Of a stretch of DNA of 64,000 nucleotides, positions 54,409 to 62,758 are shown piece by piece (position 1 is the first letter of the stretch; each line of letters begins with the position of its first letter). A program made the translations under genes and the position numbers. The notes under the pieces were generated by a model. That model saw nothing but the letters and a program-made list of their open reading frames with translations. It had not been told where the DNA came from and ran no database searches. Origin of the DNA: Pelomonas baiyunensis (GTDB lineage Bacteria; Pseudomonadota; Gammaproteobacteria; Burkholderiales; Burkholderiaceae_C); the NCBI RefSeq assembly GCF_043555935.1, contig NZ_JBIGIB010000006.1, positions 186,001 to 250,000 on the forward strand, read 5' to 3'.

Positions 54409-55617
54409 ATGAAGTGCTTGCGGTGGTTCGCTGCAGCGACGGCGCTTTGCGTGGGCCTCAGCCCCAGCGCCCATGCCGCACCGCACGAAACCCTGAAGCT
54501 CGACGCGCCCAAGCCGCGCCTGGCGCTGACGCCGCCCATGGGCTGGAACTCGTGGAACAAGTTCGGCTGCAACGTGAGCGAGCAACTCATTCGCGAGCAG
54601 GCCGATGCGATGGTGGCCTCGGGCATGAAGGCAGCGGGCTACAACACGCTTGTCATCGACGACTGCTGGCAAAAGAGCCGCGACGGCGAAGGCCGCATCC
54701 AGCCCGACCCTGACCGCTTCCCCAGCGGCATGAAGGCGCTGGCCGACTACGTGCACAGCCGGGGGCTGAAGTTCGGCCTGTACTCCGACGCCGGCGTGCT
54801 GACCTGCGGCGGCCGCCCGGGCAGTGCGGGGCATGAGTTTCAAGACGCGCGCCAGTACGCCGCCTGGGGCGTGGACTGGCTGAAGTACGACTGGTGCTAC
54901 ACCGGCCCGCGCAACCCTGAGGCGGCCTACACGCTGATGGCCAAGGCGCTGCGGGAATCGGGCCGCGACATCGTGCTGTCCATCTGCGAGTGGGGCAGCA
55001 GCCAGCCGGGCAAGTGGGCCGGCTCCATCGGCCACCTGTGGCGCACCACGGGCGACATCTGGGACGCCTGGAAGGGCAAGAAGGAGTGGTCGCACGGCCT
55101 GCTGGACATCATCGACATGAATGCCGACCTGTGGGCCGATGCCGGCCCCAATGCCTGGAACGACCCCGACATGCTGGAGGTGGGCAACGGCGGCATGACG
55201 ACCACCGAGTACGAGAGCCACTTCTCGCTCTGGGCCATGCTGGCCGCACCGCTAATTGCCGGCAATGACCTGCGCCAGATGGACGCCGACACGAAGCGCA
55301 TCCTGATGAACGCCGAGGTCATTCGCGTGGACCAAGACCCCCTGGGCCGCCAGGGCCGGCGCGTGTGGCGCCAGGGCGACCTGGAGGTGTGGGTGCGCGT
55401 GCTGGCCGGCGGCGAACGCGCGGCCGTGCTGTTCAACCGCGGCGAGGCGCCGGCGGACATGAAGGTCACGTGGGAGCAACTGGACCTGGCGCCGCGGCTC
55501 AAGGCCGAGGTGCTGGATTTGTGGTCCGGCAAGAAGACGCGCGGCGTGGTGGGTGAGGTGGGCGGCCGCGTGGCGCCTCACGGCGTCATCATGGTTCGCG
55601 TCACGCCGACACCCTAA
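54409..55617 (+). CDS. GH27 alpha-galactosidase
   Basis: This is a 402-residue exported enzyme; ATG 54409 gives a clear signal peptide (cleavage after AHA). The barrel opens TPPMGWNSWNKFGC. The nucleophile is Asp161 in WLKYDWCY and the acid/base Asp254 in AWNDPDMLEVGN, as in clan GH-D alpha-galactosidases. It removes alpha-1,6-galactose side groups from galactomannan or galactoglucomannan oligosaccharides, probably in the periplasm. The 3' end overlaps the convergent LysR gene by 17 bp. Confidence 0.95.
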   Translation: MKCLRWFAAATALCVGLSPSAHAAPHETLKLDAPKPRLALTPPMGWNSWNKFGCNVSEQLIREQADAMVASGMKAAGYNTLVIDDCWQKSRDGEGRIQPDPDRFPSGMKALADYVHSRGLKFGLYSDAGVLTCGGRPGSAGHEFQDARQYAAWGVDWLKYDWCYTGPRNPEAAYTLMAKALRESGRDIVLSICEWGSSQPGKWAGSIGHLWRTTGDIWDAWKGKKEWSHGLLDIIDMNADLWADAGPNAWNDPDMLEVGNGGMTTTEYESHFSLWAMLAAPLIAGNDLRQMDADTKRILMNAEVIRVDQDPLGRQGRRVWRQGDLEVWVRVLAGGERAAVLFNRGEAPADMKVTWEQLDLAPRLKAEVLDLWSGKKTRGVVGEVGGRVAPHGVIMVRVTPTP

Positions 55618-56458
55618 GCGTTTCAATCAGCATCCGCTGCAAGCTGTCCACCGCCTTGTTGCCCTTGGAGGCCTGGCTGCGGTACACGGCCACTTCCATG
55701 GGTTGCAGCGGCCCGAGGCCGTGTTCGGCGCCCAGCAGTTGCAGGTGGGCGGGCGCGCTGCATTTGGTGAGCACGGCCACGGCCAGGCCGCTTTCCACGG
55801 CGGCAATCTGGCCGGCGAGGTTGGAGCTGTTGTAGACGATCTTGTACGGCCGCCCCTGCAACGCCAGGGCGTTCAGCGCGCTGCGCCGGCCCAGGCTGGT
55901 GGGTTCGTACACGGCAATCGGCAGCGGGTTGCGGCGCCACACGTCGAACTGCGGCGAGCCCACCCACACCATGGGTTCGTGAAAGAGCAGGGTGCCGCGG
56001 CGGGCGTGGTCGCGCGAGACAAGGGCCAGGTCCAGCTCGCCCCGGGCCACGCGCGGAATCAGCGAGGTGGACTGTTCGCAGTCCAGCTCGATCTCCACGC
56101 CCCCGTGGCGCGGCGCAAAGCGCTTGAGCACGGGCGTGAGGTAGCGGCTGGCGTAGTCGTCCGGCACGCCCAGGCGCACGCGGCCGGTGAGGTCGGCAGC
56201 GCCCAGCGCGGCCTGCGCTTCGGCCTGCAGGTCCAGCATGCGGCGGGCGTAGCCCAGCAGGGTGCGGCCTTCGGGGGTCAGCTCGAACCGGCGGGCGCCG
56301 CGCACCAGCAGCGGGTGCCCCACGGCGGCTTCCAGCTTCTTGAGCTGCATGCTCACGGCCGACTGCGAGCGGTGGATCTCGCCCGCCGCGCTGGACAGCG
56401 AGCCCGCGTCCACCGCGGCCACGAAGCACTGGAGCCAGTCGATCTGCAGGTCACGCAT
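55601..56458 (-). CDS. LysR-family transcriptional regulator
   Basis: This is a 285-residue regulator starting at MRDLQIDWLQCFVAAVDAGS. The helix-turn-helix (SSAAGEIHRSQSAVSMQLKKLE) is near residues 20-42, followed by the effector domain. Overlong in-frame reading upstream crosses the divergent exporter gene and is not real. It is divergent from the EamA transporter gene, with start codons 75 bp apart, and probably controls it. It marks the right-hand end of the mannan locus. Confidence 0.92.
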   Translation of the reverse strand: MRDLQIDWLQCFVAAVDAGSLSSAAGEIHRSQSAVSMQLKKLEAAVGHPLLVRGARRFELTPEGRTLLGYARRMLDLQAEAQAALGAADLTGRVRLGVPDDYASRYLTPVLKRFAPRHGGVEIELDCEQSTSLIPRVARGELDLALVSRDHARRGTLLFHEPMVWVGSPQFDVWRRNPLPIAVYEPTSLGRRSALNALALQGRPYKIVYNSSNLAGQIAAVESGLAVAVLTKCSAPAHLQLLGAEHGLGPLQPMEVAVYRSQASKGNKAVDSLQRMLIETLRVSA

Positions 56459-56533
56459 GGGTTTCGATAAGCGAATGGTTGCGTTGCAGATTATGTGATT
56501 TTCGGAATTCAGCCAGCACGGCACATTGGCGGC

Positions 56534-57526
56534 ATGACGGCTGCTGTTCACACCGCACAACCCGGGTCGGCCCCGGGCCCTTGCTCCACCGTGCCGGTAC
56601 GGCCGGAGCCCGGGTTGCAGCCGCTGGACGCGCGAGCCGCCGGGCTGATGGTGTTGCTGTGCGCTCTGTGGGGCTTGCAGCAGGTGTCGCTGAAGGCGGT
56701 GGCCGCGCAGGCCAGCCCGATGTGGATGATTGGCGTGCGCTCGGCTGGGGCGGCGCTGCTGCTGGGCGCGTTGATGGCCTGGCGGGGCGAGCGGGTGCCG
56801 CGCCACCGCTGGGCGCTGGGCGCGGCCGCCGGCAGCCTGTTTGCGCTGGAGTACCTGCTGGTGGCGCAGGCGCTGCAGTGGACGCAGGCCTCGCACGTGG
56901 TGGTGTTTCTGTACACCTCGCCGCTGTTCACTGCGCTTGGGCTGCACCTGTGGCGGCCGCAAGAGCGCCTGGGCCGCGGCGGCTGGGTGGGCCTGGGGCT
57001 GGCGTTTGCCGGGCTGGCGTTGGCGTTTCTGGGAGGCGGCAGCGCAGCGGCCGGGCCGCAGGCGCTGTGGGGCGACGCGCTGGCCGTGTTGGCCGGGCTG
57101 GCCATGGGGGCCACCACCGTAACGCTGCGCTGCACCCGCCTGGCCGACGCGCCAGCCACCGAGACCCTGCTGTACCAACTGCTGGCCGCCGCGGCGTTGC
57201 TGCTGCCCGCGGCCGGGTTGAGCGGAGGGTGGCTGGAGGGGCCAAAGGCGCCAGACGGACTGGCGTCGCTGGCTTGGCCATCGGCCGCTGTGTGGGCGCA
57301 CCTGGCGTTTCAGACGCTGGTGGTGTCGTTCGCGAGCTTTCTGGTGTGGTTCTGGTTGCTCACGCGGCACTCGGCGTCGCGGCTGGGGGTGTTCGGGTTT
57401 CTGACGCCGCTGTTCGGCGTGGGCTTTGGTGTGGTGCTGCTGGGCGACCGGCTGACCCCGGCCTTCGTGGCCGGCGGCCTGCTGGTGCTGGCCGGCATTG
57501 CGCAGGTGAACCGGCCTGTGAGTTAG
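56534..57526 (+). CDS. EamA/DMT-superfamily transporter
   Basis: This is a 330-residue membrane protein with ten hydrophobic segments arranged as two EamA repeats (about residues 37-160 and 180-325). Recognisable parts are LLCALWGLQQVSLKAVAA and ASRLGVFGFLTPLFGVGFGV. Members export amino acids or metabolites. ATG 56534 is chosen because it leaves the divergent promoter region free. It is likely controlled by the adjacent LysR. The substrate is unknown. Confidence 0.9.
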   Translation: MTAAVHTAQPGSAPGPCSTVPVRPEPGLQPLDARAAGLMVLLCALWGLQQVSLKAVAAQASPMWMIGVRSAGAALLLGALMAWRGERVPRHRWALGAAAGSLFALEYLLVAQALQWTQASHVVVFLYTSPLFTALGLHLWRPQERLGRGGWVGLGLAFAGLALAFLGGGSAAAGPQALWGDALAVLAGLAMGATTVTLRCTRLADAPATETLLYQLLAAAALLLPAAGLSGGWLEGPKAPDGLASLAWPSAAVWAHLAFQTLVVSFASFLVWFWLLTRHSASRLGVFGFLTPLFGVGFGVVLLGDRLTPAFVAGGLLVLAGIAQVNRPVS

Positions 57527-57731
57527 TTGCGCAGTGAGGCGGCGGGCGATCGCGCTCCGTCGAGCAGTTATGACGGTTGCTGTGGAACTTCCGTAATCGC
57601 AGACTTCTGTCCTTGCTTTGGCGCTCAACGGGATCGCTTGCTCCGTTGACTGGATGCGGGATATCCATGTTGAGTGCGAGAGGGGCACTCATAGACTCTG
57701 CGTCTGATCACGCCATTAGGGAGCGAATTTG

Positions 57732-58631
57732 ATGAATCCAGACGTTCGAGGCTACTTCCGGTTCACCAGAAAGGACCGCGTTGAAAAATCGATCAATACG
57801 CTCATTGGCCTCTTGGAAGGGATCGGCATTGATGGCAAGGTTTCCAGCGGCGAGGTTTCCATGCTTCGGATGTGGCTGGAGGACCATGCGGACGTGGCTG
57901 CGCAGCACCCCTTCAATGAACTGGTTCCTGCCATCACGGGTGCGATTGAGGACGGAGTTGTTGACAGCGAGGAGCACGCCGATCTGCTCTGGCTTTGCCG
58001 TCGTCTGCAGAACCCGGAGTTCCTCAGCCTTGTGACAGCTGATTTGCAGAGATTGCATGCTGTAGTCGGCGGAATCGCGGCAGACGGTGTGATTTCGGTG
58101 GAGGAGATGCGTGGTTTGTCCGATTGGCTGCAGGAACATGAGCACCTAAAGACCTGCTGGCCCTATGACGAGATTGAGACGTTGACGACCAAGGTCTTGT
58201 CAGATGGGCGTATCGATGCCGCTGAGCATCAAATGCTCCTGGACTTCTTTATGGAGTTCCTCGCGGTCCTTGACGAGCGAACGATTGAGCGGCCTCTTGT
58301 TTTGGATGAGGCGCGGCAGGCAATGAGCGCGTTGTGCGCAGTTGCCCCTGAAGTTTCATTCGACGGCAAGGCCTTCTGTTTTACTGGTGCCTCGTCCAAG
58401 TTCCGTCGGGCTGAATTCGAGGCTGTTGTGTCCGAGCTGGGTGGCCAAGCCCAACAGAACGTGACGGCTTCCCTCGACTATTTGGTTATTGGTGCTGAGG
58501 GCAATCCGTGCTGGGCCTTTGCGTGCTACGGGCGCAAAGTTGAAAAGGCCGTGGCTCTGCGCCGCAAGGGTGTTCGTATCGTGCTGGTGCATGAAAACGA
58601 CTTTCACGATGCCCTAATGGACGCTCGCTAA
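57732..58631 (+). CDS. BRCT-domain protein with four TerB/EF-hand-like repeats
   Basis: This is a 299-residue protein of unknown function. Residues 1-180 contain four helical units, each with the turn D-G-x-[VI]-[SD]-x-x-E: IDGKVSSGE (34), EDGVVDSEE (74), ADGVISVEE (118) and SDGRIDAAE (158). They are spaced 40-44 residues and recall TerB or EF-hand-like calcium loops. Residues 211-295 form a BRCT domain like that of NAD-dependent DNA ligase (GKAFCFTGASSKFRRAEF, ELGGQ, LDYLVIG, KVEKAVAL). BRCT modules bind phosphopeptides or DNA ends. Composition is lower in GC than both neighbours, suggesting acquisition. Confidence 0.75.
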   Translation: MNPDVRGYFRFTRKDRVEKSINTLIGLLEGIGIDGKVSSGEVSMLRMWLEDHADVAAQHPFNELVPAITGAIEDGVVDSEEHADLLWLCRRLQNPEFLSLVTADLQRLHAVVGGIAADGVISVEEMRGLSDWLQEHEHLKTCWPYDEIETLTTKVLSDGRIDAAEHQMLLDFFMEFLAVLDERTIERPLVLDEARQAMSALCAVAPEVSFDGKAFCFTGASSKFRRAEFEAVVSELGGQAQQNVTASLDYLVIGAEGNPCWAFACYGRKVEKAVALRRKGVRIVLVHENDFHDALMDAR

Positions 58632-58683
58632 GCGGTTTGGGCGACGCCATCGCACCCGCCTTGGCGCTGATCGCCCAAGAAGA

Positions 58684-58703
58684 AGGGGCCCCGAAGGGCC
58701 CCT
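58684..58703 (-). terminator. Hairpin terminator of the third TonB receptor gene
   Basis: AGGGGCCC and GGGCCCCT pair perfectly. On the minus strand the loop is the stable tetraloop UUCG and the stem is followed by TCTTCTT. It lies 44 bases after the receptor stop and 53 bases past the convergent BRCT gene. Confidence 0.75.
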
Positions 58704-58746
58704 GTGCGGTGTGCCGGTGGCGCGTGCGGCACGCGCCCCGGGTGCG

Positions 58747-61449
58747 TCAGAACGAGTAGGTGCCGCGCACGTAGTAGGTGCGGCCGGCGGCCGACGCGTA
58801 GCGCGAGTCCCAACCGCCGGACTGGAACAGGTCGGCCTGGTTGCTGAATGGCGGGTCGCGGTCGAACAGGTTGCGCACGCCCAGCACCAGCGAGCTGCCC
58901 TTGACGGGCGACCAGCTGCCGAACAAATCGGTGGTGGTGTAGGCCGACACGCGGTTCGTCGGGATGAAGTCCTGGTAGCCCGACTTGTAGTGCACGGCCG
59001 TGCCCAGGGCGAACGCGTTGTAGGCCCAGTTCACCGTCAGGTTGTGCTGCCAGCGGAACACGGGGCCCGAGCCGGCGTACACGCCCACGTTCTGGTTCCA
59101 GGGGCCGTTGGGGTAGTCCTGGTACTCGTACTTGTTGACGAAGGTGCTGTTCAGCGCAAAGTCGAACTGGCCCACTTGCGAGCGCAGGCGGTACTGGGCG
59201 CTCAGGTCCACGCCGTTGGTGTTGCTGCCGCCCAGGTTCTGGTTCAGGCGCTCCACGTAGCCGCACTTGCTGCCCGGGCAGTTGCTGGTGATGGACAGCA
59301 GGTTGCCCGGCTGGGCGAAGTGGAAGTACTGCTGGAACTGCGCGTAGTTGGCGAACAGGGTCGACTCCGGCAGCGCGGCGATGGAGTTGGTGATCTTGAT
59401 CGCCCACAGGTCGATGCCCAGGCTCACATCGGTCATGGGCTCGAACACCGCACCCAGCGTGTAGCCCTTGGACTTCTCGGGCTTGAGCGCGGTGTTGCCG
59501 CCGGTCAGCACCTGGAACTGCGTGTTGCAGTTGGCGCCCGACGAGGCCCCCGCGATCGGCGTGCCGCCCGGGCAGTTGATCGGGTTGTTCACGTTGCCGG
59601 CCGTGTTGGTGTAGGCCTGCGAGCCGTACAGCTCGAACAGCGTGGGCGCGCGGAAGCCCGTGGAGGCCGAGCCGCGGAACAGCACTTCCTTGCTGGGCTG
59701 GTAGCGGAACGACAGCTTGGGGTTGGTGCTGCTGCCGAAGTCGCTGTACTTGTCATAGCGCAGCGAGCCGGTCACTTCCAGGCTCTTGAGCACCGGCACG
59801 TTCAGCTCGGAGTACAGCGCCGACACGTTGCGCGTGCCCTTGGCCACGAACTCGGGGTCCAGGCCGGTGGAGGCGGACACGAGCTTGGCGAAGTCCTTGT
59901 TGGCGTGGGAGTCGAAGTCTTCGTGGCGGCGTTCCAGGCCCACGGCGATCTGCGCGCCGCGGCCGGCGCCCAGCCAGTCGCCCAGCTCGCGGCTGGCCGT
60001 GGCCTTGAAGATGCGCACCTTGCCGGTGGCCGTTTGCAGCAGGCCGTTCAGCGCGGCCTTTTGCAGCAGCGCCGTGCCCTCGGCGCTTTGGGCGCCGAAC
60101 GGGTTGATGACGCCTTCGAGCAGGCCTTCGCCAATCATGTCGCCGTCGCCGTAGCCGCCCACCAGGTTCTGGTCGACGGTGTTCTTGTTCAGCGAAACCT
60201 TGACGGAGTAGTCCCAGTCGGCGGCCGTGCCGTCGGCCGACAGCACGAGGCGGCTTTGCTTGTTGTCGTTGCGCTGGGTGCGCGAGCCGTTGGGGAAGTC
60301 GCGCCAGAACACGTACACAAAGCCTGGCTGCACAGCCACCGGGTTGGCGAACGCGCTGGACGGGCTGAAGGCCGTCTGCCCCACCACGTCCGGGTCGGTG
60401 AAGTTGGGATCGACGTGCGCGGTCGGGAAGTACGGGTTCTTCTGACCATTGGGCATGGTCGGGTTCATCAGGTAGCCGCCGTAGGGCACGGGCGCAATGC
60501 GCGTGGTGACCTTGTTCTGCGTGTAGAAGCCTTCAGCGCCCAGTTCCAGCGAGTCGCTCACGCGCAGCGTGCCCTTGAGCATGCCGGAGGCGGTGTCCGA
60601 CTTGGGCGCGAAGTCCACGAAATTGGGCGTGACGATCTTGCACTGCGTGCCGCCGGTGATCGGGATCAGCGAGGTGCCCGAGCAGGTGGGGGCGGCCGGG
60701 TTGTACAGCGTGGAGAAGTCTTGCGTGTAGTTGGCCGGGTCGGTGCTGTTGGACAGGCCGCCCACGATGCGCTTGTTGAAGCTGCGCTGGTCGCCCGCAA
60801 TCGCGTCTTCCTTCTTGGCGCTCACGAAGCCCAGCACGTTGAAGCCCTGGCTGCTCAGGTCGCCCAGGCCGAAGCCCACGTTGGCGCTGCGGGCCTTGCC
60901 GCCGCCGTGCTTGGGCGAGTCGTAGCCCAGCGTGATGGTGGCGCCCTGGTAGGTCTTCTTGGTGATGAAGTTGATGACGCCGCCGATGGCATCGGTGCCG
61001 TACAGCGCCGAGGCGCCGTCGCGCAGCACTTCGATGCGGTCGATGGCCGCAAACGGAATCATGTTCAGGTCGGGCGCCGAGCCGTCGACCGCGTTGTTGG
61101 CGATGCGCTCGCCGTTCAGCAGCACCAGGGTCTTGTCGGCGCCGATGCCGCGCAGGTCGGCGAACGAGGCGCCGCCGGTGCCCGAGCCGATGGACTGCGC
61201 GGTGTTGCCCGAGCTCTGCACGCCGGTGAGGCTGGACAGGATCTGCTCGACGGAGGTGACGCCGGCGTTGCGCAGGTCGTTCATCTTCACGACCGTGACC
61301 GGCACGGCGGTTTCGGCGTCGATGCGCTTGATGGCCGAACCCGTCACGGTGACGCGTTCGATCTGCTGCGGCTCGGCCTGTTGGGCCCAGGCGTTGAAAC
61401 CACCAAGGGTCAACAACACCGCAGCGGCGATTTGGGTTTGCTTATGCAT
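58747..61449 (-). CDS. TonB-dependent outer-membrane receptor
   Basis: This is a 900-residue receptor starting at MHKQTQIAAAVLLTLGGFNA, a signal peptide cleaved after AWA. The plug has VTVTGSAIKRIDAETAVPVT, FADLRGIGADKTLVLLNGER and EVLRDGASALYGTDAIGGVIN. The barrel ends TYYVRGTYSF. It belongs to the same broad group as the receptor at 6181 rather than the longer one in the mannan locus. A strong AT-rich upstream region suggests tight regulation. Its ligand is unknown; the IclR/hydrolase genes upstream may or may not be related. Confidence 0.92.
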   Translation of the reverse strand: MHKQTQIAAAVLLTLGGFNAWAQQAEPQQIERVTVTGSAIKRIDAETAVPVTVVKMNDLRNAGVTSVEQILSSLTGVQSSGNTAQSIGSGTGGASFADLRGIGADKTLVLLNGERIANNAVDGSAPDLNMIPFAAIDRIEVLRDGASALYGTDAIGGVINFITKKTYQGATITLGYDSPKHGGGKARSANVGFGLGDLSSQGFNVLGFVSAKKEDAIAGDQRSFNKRIVGGLSNSTDPANYTQDFSTLYNPAAPTCSGTSLIPITGGTQCKIVTPNFVDFAPKSDTASGMLKGTLRVSDSLELGAEGFYTQNKVTTRIAPVPYGGYLMNPTMPNGQKNPYFPTAHVDPNFTDPDVVGQTAFSPSSAFANPVAVQPGFVYVFWRDFPNGSRTQRNDNKQSRLVLSADGTAADWDYSVKVSLNKNTVDQNLVGGYGDGDMIGEGLLEGVINPFGAQSAEGTALLQKAALNGLLQTATGKVRIFKATASRELGDWLGAGRGAQIAVGLERRHEDFDSHANKDFAKLVSASTGLDPEFVAKGTRNVSALYSELNVPVLKSLEVTGSLRYDKYSDFGSSTNPKLSFRYQPSKEVLFRGSASTGFRAPTLFELYGSQAYTNTAGNVNNPINCPGGTPIAGASSGANCNTQFQVLTGGNTALKPEKSKGYTLGAVFEPMTDVSLGIDLWAIKITNSIAALPESTLFANYAQFQQYFHFAQPGNLLSITSNCPGSKCGYVERLNQNLGGSNTNGVDLSAQYRLRSQVGQFDFALNSTFVNKYEYQDYPNGPWNQNVGVYAGSGPVFRWQHNLTVNWAYNAFALGTAVHYKSGYQDFIPTNRVSAYTTTDLFGSWSPVKGSSLVLGVRNLFDRDPPFSNQADLFQSGGWDSRYASAAGRTYYVRGTYSF

Positions 61450-61932
61450 TACTGCTCCAGAAAAAGTTTGGCAGGGGGTGCGGCCAAACGGCTCAGCCAC
61501 CACAAAAGAGGCCCGGTTGGGCGGTGGCTGCTGAAAATTTTCGGAGCGTGTGAAAAGACGATGAATAAAGGGTAAATACTTAATTCACACAAAACCCATG
61601 CCGGAAGTGATGGGTGTGATTCTCAAGTCATTGATTCACAAAGGAAGTGGCGCGGCGTCAAGCCGTGTAAAGCCCAGGAAATGCGGCGGTTTGCCAAATG
61701 GCAATCCGTTTTTACAAAACTTGACTGGTTAGAAAAACTCCGCCTCCCAGCGATCAGGAATGGGTTTCAAGCGGTGTCCATGATGTGAATCATGGGTGCG
61801 AGTGTCATTTGTGGGGTGGTTTGAAATGACTCGCGGCTGAAACTGCGGTGCCGTGGGCTGGCATCGAGATTGCCCCAGTGTGTCTGGGGTTTTGAGAAAA
61901 GGCCTGTCGGCAAGCTTTCAGGCCGGTGCGCT
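61450..61932. other. Long AT-rich control region upstream of the third receptor gene
   Basis: This stretch has no convincing gene. It is markedly AT-richer than its surroundings and holds two minus-strand copies of TTTGTG(TG)AAT (at about 61590 and 61638) and the inverted repeat CCATGAT-gtga-ATCATGG at 61778-61795. It probably contains the receptor promoter and regulator sites. No riboswitch or small RNA could be recognised. Confidence 0.5.
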
Positions 61933-62688
61933 TCAGGCCGGCGCGTGCCCAAGCCGGCGAGACAGCTGCTGCGCGGCCTCGCGCAGCGTGGGCAGCACGG
62001 GGCCGGTGTCGTCAGTGCTGAACGCGGCGCTGGCGCCGATGGCGGTGAGGGCCACCACCAGGCGGCCGGCGGCGTCGAACACCGGTGCGGCGGCGGCGCT
62101 GATGCCCGGCACCACGCCGTCGCGCGACACGGCCAGGCCCCGCTCGCGCACCTCGGCGCAGGTGGCGGCGCCCGGCAGCGGCTCGCCCAGCGCGGTGGCT
62201 TCGGCCGCACGCCAGGCCGCAAACAGCCGGCCCGAGGCCGTGCCCGCCAGGCTCATCACCGTGCCGTGGCGCATGCTCACATGCACCGGCGTGGGCCCCT
62301 CGGCCACGCGCACGATGGTGGGCCCGCGCGTGCCCCACACCGCAATCGCCACCGTGTGGCCCAGCTGCAGCGCCAGCTCTTCAATCACCGGCGTGGCCAG
62401 GCGCACCGGGTCGTACTGCTGCAGCGAGATCAGCCCCAGCTGCAGCGCCAGCGGCCCCAGGCCGTACAGCCCTGCGCGGCCCGCGCCGCCGTCTTGTTCC
62501 ACCAGGCCCAGCTTGATGAAGCTCACCAGGTAGGGGTGGGCCTTGGCCGGCGTCATGCCGGCTTCGCGGGCCAGGTCTTTCAGCGCCATCGGGCGGCCGT
62601 GGTGGGCCAGCGCCAGCAGCAGCTGGCCGCCCACTTCAATGCTCTGGATGCCGCGCGGCTCGCGGCTGGGCAGGTCGGCGTCGGTCAT
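61933..62688 (-). CDS. IclR-family transcriptional regulator
   Basis: This is a 251-residue regulator with an N-terminal winged helix (about residues 13-75; ALKDLAREAGMTPAKAHPYL) and a C-terminal IclR effector domain (GTVMSLAGTASGRLFAAW, SRDGVVPGISAAAAPVFDAAG). It is divergent from the MBL-fold hydrolase gene, and a symmetric TATTGC/GCAATA element lies between them. It probably controls the hydrolase/monooxygenase operon in response to an aromatic or organic-acid ligand; this is inferred from the family. Confidence 0.92.
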   Translation of the reverse strand: MTDADLPSREPRGIQSIEVGGQLLLALAHHGRPMALKDLAREAGMTPAKAHPYLVSFIKLGLVEQDGGAGRAGLYGLGPLALQLGLISLQQYDPVRLATPVIEELALQLGHTVAIAVWGTRGPTIVRVAEGPTPVHVSMRHGTVMSLAGTASGRLFAAWRAAEATALGEPLPGAATCAEVRERGLAVSRDGVVPGISAAAAPVFDAAGRLVVALTAIGASAAFSTDDTGPVLPTLREAAQQLSRRLGHAPA

Positions 62689-62701
62689 GCGGAAAATTCT
62701 A

Positions 62702-62724
62702 TATTGCTGAATTCATTCGCAATA
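62702..62724. promoter_or_regulatory. IclR operator candidate
   Basis: The arms TATTGC and GCAATA are separated by 11 bases that begin with the small palindrome TGAATTCA. The site lies in the 70-bp gap between divergent IclR and hydrolase genes, 14 bases from the IclR start. Confidence 0.55.
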
Positions 62725-62758
62725 GGCTAAATTTCGGCCTGTTGCTGGAGACCCGCCG

